Shown piece by piece: positions 33,497 to 40,678 of a stretch of 64,000 nt of DNA. The stretch is taken from positions 99,673 to 163,672 of the forward strand of contig JAGWHU010000002.1 of NCBI GenBank assembly GCA_028866575.1, written 5' to 3'. The notes beneath the pieces were generated by a model. That model was not told the DNA's origin, searched no databases, and saw nothing but the letters and a program-made list of their open reading frames with translations. How positions within the stretch are numbered: position 1 is the first letter of the stretch; every line of letters begins with the position of its first letter. Source of the stretch: Candidatus Micrarchaeota archaeon. Its GTDB lineage: Archaea > Micrarchaeota > Micrarchaeia > Micrarchaeales > Micrarchaeaceae. Made by a program: the position numbers and the translations under genes.

Positions 33497-34129
33497 TCAC
33501 GGAGTAGCGGTGTAATTCCCGGATACCGCGCCGGAAGAATCAAGCACGGCATACACCGAATAGTTCGCATCGGTTGCCCTGTACCTTATGAGCCACACGT
33601 TGTAGAAGTTCTGCCCGAGATTTGTCTGGTTGTCATTTAGGTACGGATAGAAAGTCGCGGTAACCGCTGTGTTGTTGTACCCATATGCGGAAACGTAGTT
33701 GGTAATCTGCCCTATTCCCTGGTTGTACGATCTAGCTATTGCTATCTCTGGCGAGCTTATAACGTATGAAGGAGCGTTGGAAAGCCCGTATATGATGCAG
33801 TTCTTTGTGTAGAGGTTGTCAACGCTAGGTACGAGCCCTGTTGCCGGATAGTCGAATCCCTCTATGAAAAGCGTAGGGCACGGCCTTGTCGCATTGTACA
33901 CTATGCTAAGCACTATGTCGTAGCTGCCCTTCTCCAAGCTTGAATTGGATATGTTGATTACCGTTATGTTGGCGCTGGGGTTGCTGGCCTTGAGATCGTT
34001 GATGACGAACTGCTTTGCCTGCGCTGCGGTTAATTCGTGCTTCTGCGTCTGCGTAGTAAGTATGAATGCCGCTGTGAATACCACCACCAGGATGATTACG
34101 ATTACAGCCACTTGTCCGAGAAGGTCCAT
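33497..34129 (-). CDS. Membrane-anchored surface protein, unknown
   Basis: 210 residues. One N-terminal helix (about 5-25) then an extracellular alpha/beta domain with many N-x-S/T sites and two Cys (CPTLF, NCIIYG). No known family. Divergent from the sugar isomerase-like gene. Confidence 0.65.
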   Translation of the reverse strand: MDLLGQVAVIVIILVVVFTAAFILTTQTQKHELTAAQAKQFVINDLKASNPSANITVINISNSSLEKGSYDIVLSIVYNATRPCPTLFIEGFDYPATGLVPSVDNLYTKNCIIYGLSNAPSYVISSPEIAIARSYNQGIGQITNYVSAYGYNNTAVTATFYPYLNDNQTNLGQNFYNVWLIRYRATDANYSVYAVLDSSGAVSGNYTATP

Positions 34130-34228
34130 ATTTTATCATTTATCATCAACTGTAAAGGAATATATAGCTATCACTCCAAACTGTTCAGTTGCAATAGCAA
34201 CTCAGTTTTCTTGCAAGGGTGCGCCAAT

Positions 34229-35035
34229 ATGGAGTACGGCCTTATAACGAAATCAACGTACGGGGTAATTTCCGAAATAGACAGGTTCTCGAAACTGGGC
34301 TTCGATTACGCCGAAATAAGCATGGAGGAGCCCTACGCGACACCGTACATGCTCAGGAGGGATGCGAAAAGCATACTGGCAGCGTTGAAAAGGCGCGGGA
34401 TGTTCAGCATAGGCCATACGGCATACTGGACTGACTTCGGGACGATGCACAAACACGTGAGGGAAGGCTGGATAAAAGAGGCGATGGAGATGGTGCTTGC
34501 CGCAAGGGATCTTAGGATGGAATACCTCAATTTCCATTTCTATCCGGGAAATGGATTCACAAGCAAGATACCCAAGGGCAGGAAAATGTTCCTCGAGAAC
34601 TTCACTGGCGCTATGGAGAAGCTGTCGGCCTTTGCAGGAAAAAACAACGTGACCATAATGCTTGAGAACCTAGGGCCCAGGGACAGCGCTGCATACCTCA
34701 TGGAAGACTTCAGGCATGTGTTAGAAAGCGTGCCGCGGCTCATGGTGCATCTGGACGTGGCGCATGCATACATAGAAGGGGGCAACAGGAAAATCGAAAA
34801 ATACATAAGCGCCTTCAGCGACAGGATAGTGCACATACACGCGCACGACAACAACGGAAAGGAGGACGAGCACCTGCCGATAGGCAGGGGGAAAATAGAT
34901 TTCAACAGGGTCGTCTCCTCGCTCAAGAAAATCGGATACGACAGGACAGTAACCTTTGAGGTGTTCACCTCAAACAGCGACGCGACTAAATCGATGGAAT
35001 CGTTTGAAAGGATGTGGAATCCAAGGAAACGATAG
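34229..35035 (+). CDS. Sugar phosphate isomerase/epimerase-like TIM barrel
   Basis: 268 residues from ATG 34229. Xylose-isomerase-like/AP endonuclease 2 superfamily: FDYAEISMEEP, IGHTAYW, YLNFHFYPG, VTIMLENLG (Glu ligand), MVHLDVAHAY (Asp/His ligands), VHIHAHDNNGKEDEHLPIG and a VTFEVF C-terminal Glu. The metal-binding set looks complete, so it is likely an active metal-dependent isomerase or endonuclease. Substrate unknown. Confidence 0.85.
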   Translation: MEYGLITKSTYGVISEIDRFSKLGFDYAEISMEEPYATPYMLRRDAKSILAALKRRGMFSIGHTAYWTDFGTMHKHVREGWIKEAMEMVLAARDLRMEYLNFHFYPGNGFTSKIPKGRKMFLENFTGAMEKLSAFAGKNNVTIMLENLGPRDSAAYLMEDFRHVLESVPRLMVHLDVAHAYIEGGNRKIEKYISAFSDRIVHIHAHDNNGKEDEHLPIGRGKIDFNRVVSSLKKIGYDRTVTFEVFTSNSDATKSMESFERMWNPRKR

Positions 35036-35037
35036 CC

Positions 35038-35943
35038 TCATGCCTTCTGCGATATGTACAGCAGTATCGCCTTCTCTATGAGCAGCTTGTTCTTTGCCTG
35101 CTCCCAAACCAGGCTCCTGGGCCCGTCTATCACATCAGCATCTATCTCGACTCCGCGGTGCGCCGGAAGTGGGTGCATCACCACTGCGTCGTTCCTTGCG
35201 TATGAGAGCGCCTTGGCGTTCAATTGGTATGGCGCGAACATCTGCACGCGCTTTGCGGCCTCGGCCTCGTCGCCCATGCTCACGAACGTGTCGGTATACA
35301 CAACGTCAGCGCCCTCAAGCCCTTCCTCCATTGAGTCGTAGACGTTCACCTCCCCGTACTCCCTTGCCTTGTTGAAATAGTATGTGTTCGGCTTGTAGCC
35401 CTTGGGCCCGACAAGCGCCACGCTTGCGCCGATCTTTACCGAAGTGAGCATAAGCGAATTGGCGGTGTTCTGCGCTATGTCTCCCATGAATGCTATCCTT
35501 ATCCTCTTGAGGTCGCTCTTCCCCCTTGCTGCAAGTATCGTATAGCAGTCAGCAAGCGCCTGCGTCGGATGCTCAAGGGAGGTGAGCGCGTTTATCACCG
35601 GGACCTTGGAGTTTTCCGCCAGTGTCTGAAGCTGCTCGTGGTCGTTTATCCTAACTGCTATGAAGTCGCAATACGAGCTAAGCACCTTGGCCGTGTCCCC
35701 AAGCGTTTCCCCCCTGGAAACCTGAGATGCCCTTGCGTCTATGTAGATCGGCATTCCGCCAAGCTGGGCCGCTGCAACCTCGAAAGAAACCATCGTCCTC
35801 GTTGACGGCTCCTCGAAAAACAGCGCGACTATCGCGTTCTCCTTGAGCGCAGATTCCTGCTTTCCGGAAGTTATGGAATCCGCTATCTTGAATATCTCCT
35901 CTATGTCTTCCTTTGATATGTCGGCGGAACTCAATAGGTTCAT
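35038..35943 (-). CDS. argF: Ornithine carbamoyltransferase-like
   Basis: 301 residues. Carbamoyl-phosphate motif STRTMVSFE, HPTQALADCYTI, the ornithine-type SMG element (FVSMGDEAEA), and the C-terminal MHPLPAHRG. OTCs normally have HCLP; here HPLP (Pro in place of Cys), a state typical of aspartate-type and some variant transcarbamylases. No other arginine genes are in the window. Convergent with the isomerase gene. Confidence 0.82.
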   Translation of the reverse strand: MNLLSSADISKEDIEEIFKIADSITSGKQESALKENAIVALFFEEPSTRTMVSFEVAAAQLGGMPIYIDARASQVSRGETLGDTAKVLSSYCDFIAVRINDHEQLQTLAENSKVPVINALTSLEHPTQALADCYTILAARGKSDLKRIRIAFMGDIAQNTANSLMLTSVKIGASVALVGPKGYKPNTYYFNKAREYGEVNVYDSMEEGLEGADVVYTDTFVSMGDEAEAAKRVQMFAPYQLNAKALSYARNDAVVMHPLPAHRGVEIDADVIDGPRSLVWEQAKNKLLIEKAILLYISQKA

Positions 35944-36414
35944 TCAATTACCGAATATTGACCCGAATCCGGCGTTGGCCTTTTCTTCCTCCTCTTTTAT
36001 TATCCGTATGACTTTCTGCTCGTCCTCCGGGCTTGTCCTCTTTACAGTCTTGAACTCGTTCTTGAAGCGCTCCTCAGCGCCTTTCAGGAAATCCTCAGTT
36101 GCATTAAGGTACAAATAGCTTTTCCCATCGCCAAGCCCGAGCGATGCCCCGTCCCGCAGACTGTAGTCCTGCCTTGAGAATATGAACCTGCCCTTCGGGC
36201 TCTCCCCGAGCATCTTGTGCGCCTCGGCAATCTTCCTGTCGCGCTCCTCTATTTCCTTTGCCTGCTCAGGAGTAAGCTTGTCCTTTTCCACATTCTCCGC
36301 CTTTATTGCAGGAGGAATCAGATTGGTATCCAGATAGGGATCGTAGGATAGCGCCTTCTTGAGCTCCTCGGCCTCTGACCTGTCAACCTCGTAAACCCTT
36401 GCAGGCAATCTCAC
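35944..36414 (-). CDS. Unrecognised charged protein coupled to S8e
   Basis: 156 residues from GTG 36414, which overlaps the S8e stop (GTGTGA). Begins RLPARVYEVDRSEAEEL; a helical Glu/Lys-rich middle and a conserved-looking RFIFSRQDYSLRDG block; ends AGFGSIFGN. No domain recognised. Coupling to S8e suggests a ribosome-linked role (inference). Ends 1 bp from argF start. Confidence 0.65.
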   Translation of the reverse strand: MRLPARVYEVDRSEAEELKKALSYDPYLDTNLIPPAIKAENVEKDKLTPEQAKEIEERDRKIAEAHKMLGESPKGRFIFSRQDYSLRDGASLGLGDGKSYLYLNATEDFLKGAEERFKNEFKTVKRTSPEDEQKVIRIIKEEEEKANAGFGSIFGN

Positions 36415-36803
36415 ACCAGCTTGGCGTTTATGCAGCCCTCCCTGCCAGGCCTGTTTACCACTACGGCGTTGCCCAATTCGGTGATTATCGTGCATCCCTT
36501 CGTTATTATGTTCTGCCTAGCGAAGTTCCTGTTGTCCTTGGATTCCAGCACTCCGGTTATCTTGACCTTTTTGTATCCGTCCTTCGTCAGCAAATTTGCC
36601 GTCGAGGCCCTCTTGAGTCGCACCGCGGCCTTTCCGCCTCGCCTCCTTATATCAGCGTTCACGTTGGAGTCTGCAAGCTTTGTAGCGGAAAAGTAGTTCC
36701 CTACCTCGCTTCGCCTCTTGTCGCGGAACTTGGTGTTCCTCCTGCCGTTGCCCTGCTTCTTCGTTGCGGATTTTCCGTGTATTTGTATGCCCATTTGGCT
36801 CAT
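36411..36803 (-). CDS. rps8e: 30S ribosomal protein S8e
   Basis: 130 residues. GRRNTKFRDKRRSEVGNYF, the RRRGGKAAVRLKRA segment, NRNFARQNIITKGCTIITE, and the terminal VVNRPGREGCINAKLV, which is diagnostic of archaeal S8e. Normal length. Confidence 0.92.
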   Translation of the reverse strand: MSQMGIQIHGKSATKKQGNGRRNTKFRDKRRSEVGNYFSATKLADSNVNADIRRRGGKAAVRLKRASTANLLTKDGYKKVKITGVLESKDNRNFARQNIITKGCTIITELGNAVVVNRPGREGCINAKLV

Positions 36804-36922
36804 TGTATCACTTAAATGACGCTCAAGCTCAGAATAAAAACTAACTAGAAATCATATATTATTTATACCATAACTTATTAATCCTTGCCTCGGCCACTAA
36901 TATAGGGAATGTGTGTGATTGA

Positions 36923-37327
36923 ATGTCTCTGGTCTCAGAATTCAAGGACTTCATAATGAAGGGCAATGTCATAGACCTTGCCGTGGCCGTTGTCATAGGC
37001 GTTGCATTCAACGCGGCAGTTACGGCGTTCGTGACAGACATAATAACGCCGCTGATAGGCGTTCCGGGGCACGTGGACTTCTCGTCGCTTGCATACACGG
37101 TTCACGGAAGCGTTTTCCTTATAGGCTCGTTCGTGAATGCGATAATAAGCTTCGTGACCATAGCGCTGGTGGTGTTCTTCTTCATAGTGAAGCCTGTGTC
37201 AAAGATAAAGGAAAGGAAGACGATGAAGGAGAAAGGCACGACAGCAACAAAGCAGTGCACAGAGTGCCTTTCGACAATACCAGCGGCGGCAAAGAGGTGC
37301 GCCTTCTGCACCTCAAAACAGGCCTAG
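36923..37327 (+). CDS. mscL: Large-conductance mechanosensitive channel MscL with C-terminal zinc ribbon
   Basis: 134 residues. GNVIDLAVAVVIGVAFNAAV (TM1), DIITPLIG, TM2 FVNAIISFVTIALVVFFFIV. It releases solutes on hypo-osmotic shock. The C-terminus has CTECLSTIPAAAKRCAFC, a two-knuckle zinc ribbon in place of the plain helical bundle; such tails occur in a subset of MscL proteins. Confidence 0.93.
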   Translation: MSLVSEFKDFIMKGNVIDLAVAVVIGVAFNAAVTAFVTDIITPLIGVPGHVDFSSLAYTVHGSVFLIGSFVNAIISFVTIALVVFFFIVKPVSKIKERKTMKEKGTTATKQCTECLSTIPAAAKRCAFCTSKQA

Positions 37328-37394
37328 AAAATTTTACTTGTAGAAAAAGTTTAAATATTAATCGCAGGACCAATATAAGCATTCGGCGTTGAGC

Positions 37395-37502
37395 ATGCAA
37401 GGAATTTCAAATGCGGCGATTAACATGAGGACAATCAGCTCCAGCGCTGCGGCTTTCGGATTCTATTTCTATTGGCACTTTAGCGGTGCACGGGTTAACT
37501 AA
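37395..37502 (+). CDS. Possible 35-residue peptide
   Basis: An ATG-TAA frame (QGISNAAINMRTISSS then an aromatic stretch) preceded by a TATA-like TTTAAATATTA at about 37349. It could be a leaderless small gene; otherwise the 290-bp gap 37328-37617 holds nothing recognisable. Low support. Confidence 0.2.
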   Translation: MQGISNAAINMRTISSSAAAFGFYFYWHFSGARVN

Positions 37503-37617
37503 AATTCTTTATTTTGGGTGGCCTGTGTGAATCGCACGATGTTATCGGATGGTATTTTGGGCAAGCATTTAGCCGCGGCCAGTCCCGCCCTTCCTTTTCA
37601 TGCTGTAGGTGTGTAAA

Positions 37618-37866
37618 ATGAACATACAACAAACAGGGATAAAAAAAGAAAAAGTTTTAGGCAATAGCATTGCCAGTTTGGCAAGGACCGAGACGATACC
37701 TGCTGCGTCGCTGCTTGAAAAGCTGAGGATGGAATCTGCAAATGAAAGCGGAACAAACTACCATCTAGTAGGATATGTAAAGATCAAGTCCGTGGAATCC
37801 GGAATAAAGAGCATATTGAAGGGGGCGACAACGGTTGAGGAGATAAAGAGAAAACTAGGGATATAG
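37618..37866 (+). CDS. Small hypothetical protein
   Basis: 82 residues from ATG 37618. Soluble, Lys/Ser/Ile-rich; the C-terminal half (HLVGYVKIKSVESGIKSI, TTVEEIKRKLGI) is reminiscent of a small RNA- or cofactor-binding fold but not assignable. Probably operonic with 37878-38048 (11 bp gap). Confidence 0.45.
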   Translation: MNIQQTGIKKEKVLGNSIASLARTETIPAASLLEKLRMESANESGTNYHLVGYVKIKSVESGIKSILKGATTVEEIKRKLGI

Positions 37867-37877
37867 ATGGTGGCTGA

Positions 37878-38048
37878 ATGAAATACAAAAACAAAGTCAA
37901 CAAGGTGCAGAAGGAGATAAGGTATATGAATGAGCTCTTGAGGAAGGCTGAGGCAAAACAGAAAAGGACTGTAGAGGTAGAGATTTACGCCATATTGGTG
38001 GAATCGCTGCGCGCCAGGGAAAACAAGCTTAGGAGGGATTGCATTTGA
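37878..38048 (+). CDS. 56-residue basic helical protein
   Basis: ATG 37878 to TGA 38048. Highly charged, all-helical (YKNKVNKVQKEIRYMNELL, VESLRARENKLRRD). Likely a short coiled coil. It directly follows the previous small gene. Function unknown. Confidence 0.45.
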   Translation: MKYKNKVNKVQKEIRYMNELLRKAEAKQKRTVEVEIYAILVESLRARENKLRRDCI

Positions 38049-38117
38049 GCCGAACCTATCCGCACATATATAATTAAAGCAATCCTTACAAGGTTATACG
38101 ATTACGGGTGTGTTCAA

Positions 38118-38444
38118 ATGGTTACGATAAGCGACTTCGCATCCATGGGATTGCGCGTAGGCAGGATAATAGAGGTTGAAGATCTTGAAGGATCAAGGAA
38201 GCCGATGTACAAGCTGAAGGTTGATCTTGGGGAACTGGGAACGCGCAACCTTGTTGCTGGGCTGAAGGGGTATTACTCAAGGGAAGAGCTGCTCAACACG
38301 GACATAATAGTCGTGACGAACCTGGAGCCCAAAAGGATAGCCAACTTCGTTTCGGAGGGAATGCTGCTCGCCGCTGACGACGGCACGAACGTGGTCCTCG
38401 TGAGGCCGGAAAAGGAGATATCCCCTGGCAGCACCATAAGGTGA
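38118..38444 (+). CDS. tRNA-binding domain protein (MetRS beta / CsaA-like)
   Basis: 108 residues, an OB-fold of the EMAP II/MetRS C-terminal type: LRVGRIIEVEDLEGSRKPMY, KLKVDLGELGTRNLVAGL, VVTNLEPKRIANFVSEGMLL. In archaea this domain is often a separate protein that dimerises with MetRS. The metG gene is convergent, 6 bp away, supporting this. Confidence 0.88.
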   Translation: MVTISDFASMGLRVGRIIEVEDLEGSRKPMYKLKVDLGELGTRNLVAGLKGYYSREELLNTDIIVVTNLEPKRIANFVSEGMLLAADDGTNVVLVRPEKEISPGSTIR

Positions 38445-38450
38445 CTCTTG

Positions 38451-39962
38451 CTACACCTTCGTGAAAAGCAGTTCCCCTTTTGTGATCTTCTCGCTGAATT
38501 CCTTCCTGAACCTGCAGTTGGAAAGCATTAGTTCTTCATTCTTCATGCCCAGTTTCGCCGCGATTTTCTCCGATGTGGAAGGTATGAACGGGTATAGCAG
38601 TATGGATATAACCCTAAGGGACTCGAGAAGATTATACAGCACCCCTTCAAGGTCGCTGCCCTGAAGCGTCCACGGCTTTTTGTCGTTTACATACTTGTTG
38701 CAATACCTCACGAATTCCATTATTTCGTCAAGCGCGTGATGCAGTTCCAACGCGTCCATTTTATTGTCTATGCTTTCTAGATTGAATTTTGTTTTGAGTT
38801 CGCCATTGCCAGTAAATTTGTCAAGCTTGGAATTTTCCGCCAGGGTAAGCACCCTGTTGACCAGGTTCCCGAGGTCGCCGAGCAGCTCCTTGTTAATCTT
38901 GTCCTTCAGCGCAGATTCCGAGAAGTCCCCGTCCTGGAATGTCGGTATTTCCCTTATCAGATAATATCGTATCTCATCAGCCCGGTAGGTCTTTAGAAGG
39001 TCGAGCGGGTTTATAACATTCCCTAGGGACTTGCTTATCTTCTGGCCTTCTATAGTAATATAACCGTGCACAAAAACTTTTTTTGGCAGCTCCAGTTTCG
39101 CTGACAGCAGGAACGCAGGCCAGTAAAGGGCGTGGAATTTTATTATTCCTTTCCCAATCACATGCACATTCGCAGGCCACCACTGACCGAACATGGATTC
39201 GTCCTTTCCGTAGCCTATGCCTGTTAGGTAAAGCACAAGGGCATCCATCCAGACGTATATTATCTGGCTCTGGTCATTTGGCACTGGTATTCCCCATCCC
39301 TTTGCCCTTGACGACGATCTTGATATGCTGAAATCATCGAGGCCTTCCTTCACGAAGCCGAGCACCTCGTTTTTCCTGCTTGACGGAACAACTTCCAGTT
39401 TCCCCGTTTCAAGCAGCTCCTTTATTTTGTCTTGGTACTTTGACAGCTTGAAAAAATAGTTTTCCTCTTCGATCAATTCAGGTTTTATATGGTGCTCAGG
39501 GCACAAACCACCTACAAGCTCATTCTCCTTGTAGAACTGCTCGCATTCCGGGCAATACAATCCCGAGTATTTTTTCTTGTATATGTCGCCGTTCCTGTCC
39601 GCAAGCTCCCATAGTTTTCCTACGCCCTCCCAGTGCTCTTCCTTTATGGATGACTTTGCAAACCTGTCATACGACACGTTCAAACTTTTAGCAACATCCT
39701 TGAACGCTTGCGCGTTCCTATCAACGAGTTCCTGCGTGCTTATCTTCTGCTTCTCCGCGGCCTTGACGTTCTTGATGCTGTTTTCGTCCGATCCGGTAAG
39801 CAGTATTACCTTTTCGCCTTTTATCCTATGATATCTTGCAATTACGTCAGCCTGCACCAGCTCCAGGGCGAATCCTATGTGCGGTGCTGCGTTGACGTAC
39901 GGTATTGCCGTTGTTACATAGAATCCTTTACCATTTTCGCTTATTTTATCGCCACTTTTCAA
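38451..39962 (-). CDS. metG: Methionyl-tRNA synthetase
   Basis: 503 residues. Class I motif PHIGFALE, the zinc knuckle YCPECEQFY...GLCPEH, the KMSKS-type KISKSLGNVI, and an alpha-helical anticodon domain. Lacks the C-terminal tRNA-binding domain, which is encoded separately at 38118-38444. Confidence 0.95.
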   Translation of the reverse strand: MKSGDKISENGKGFYVTTAIPYVNAAPHIGFALELVQADVIARYHRIKGEKVILLTGSDENSIKNVKAAEKQKISTQELVDRNAQAFKDVAKSLNVSYDRFAKSSIKEEHWEGVGKLWELADRNGDIYKKKYSGLYCPECEQFYKENELVGGLCPEHHIKPELIEEENYFFKLSKYQDKIKELLETGKLEVVPSSRKNEVLGFVKEGLDDFSISRSSSRAKGWGIPVPNDQSQIIYVWMDALVLYLTGIGYGKDESMFGQWWPANVHVIGKGIIKFHALYWPAFLLSAKLELPKKVFVHGYITIEGQKISKSLGNVINPLDLLKTYRADEIRYYLIREIPTFQDGDFSESALKDKINKELLGDLGNLVNRVLTLAENSKLDKFTGNGELKTKFNLESIDNKMDALELHHALDEIMEFVRYCNKYVNDKKPWTLQGSDLEGVLYNLLESLRVISILLYPFIPSTSEKIAAKLGMKNEELMLSNCRFRKEFSEKITKGELLFTKV

Positions 39963-39975
39963 ACCAAACCAGAAT

Positions 39976-40518
39976 TTACCCGATGAACTTTTTAAGTATT
40001 TTCACCAAATCCGGATAATACCCGTGCGGCACGTATTTATCAGATTTTCTTGGATCTTTCAGTTCCCTTTCAAGTTCTGATAACGGAACAAATTTCACTG
40101 CTTCGACTTCCTCCTTCTGCAGCTCTTTTGGAATTTTGGATAGCTTGTACAGGTATACGGACTGGAACTCTTTATTATCATAATTATCACGCAATTTCAC
40201 GCAGTCTTTGCTTACAATAATTCGCTTCAAGTCAGTTGGTTTTGCGCTTATTCCAACTTCTTCCTTCAGTTCCCGCAACGCTGCCTTTTTTGGAGTTTCC
40301 CCGGCAGATATGTGCCCTGCCGCAGATACGTCCCACTTGCCGGGCCAGCTGTCCTTTTCCATTGAACGTTTCTGCAATAATATTTTTCCTTTCGTGTTGT
40401 ATATCCATATATGAGAAGCCCCGTGCCATAATCCTCTTTTATGCGCCTCCTTCTTCGTTTTTGTGGCTCCCGTCTTCCTTCCGCTTTCATCCAGCACGTC
40501 TATGCGTTCTTCGGCCAT
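39976..40518 (-). CDS. NUDIX hydrolase
   Basis: 180 residues from ATG 40518 (MAEERIDVLDESG). Nudix box GHISAGETPKKAALRELKEEVGI (G-x5-E-x7-REVxEExGI form). The DVLDESGRKTG...HRGLWHGASHIWIYN start is that of the isopentenyl isomerase-like Nudix group. Substrate unknown. 13 bp upstream of metG. Confidence 0.85.
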   Translation of the reverse strand: MAEERIDVLDESGRKTGATKTKKEAHKRGLWHGASHIWIYNTKGKILLQKRSMEKDSWPGKWDVSAAGHISAGETPKKAALRELKEEVGISAKPTDLKRIIVSKDCVKLRDNYDNKEFQSVYLYKLSKIPKELQKEEVEAVKFVPLSELERELKDPRKSDKYVPHGYYPDLVKILKKFIG

Positions 40519-40635
40519 ATTATCCCATTTTTTATTAAGCAACGTTTGACAATATCCTAATGGAAATGCATACCCGCAAAAAGGCTTATAAGGATAGTTC
40601 CCCTAATATTATTTAGTGTCATGTTTATATTAGTT

Positions 40636-40675
40636 ATCACCCCACTTTAGCTTTCCTAACGGGGGTATTGGTGAT
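40636..40675 (+). promoter_or_regulatory. Stem-loop just before the MCM start
   Basis: ATCACC (40636-40641) pairs with GGTGAT (40670-40675), with an inner CCCC/GGGG pairing possible. The structure ends 3 nt before the TTG start of mcm. It could influence initiation or be chance. Confidence 0.35.
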
Positions 40676-40678
40676 CCT

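Noticed and set aside
36411..36803. S6e
   Set aside because: A first impression; the terminal RPGREGCINAKLV and RRNTKFRDKRRSEVG show S8e instead.
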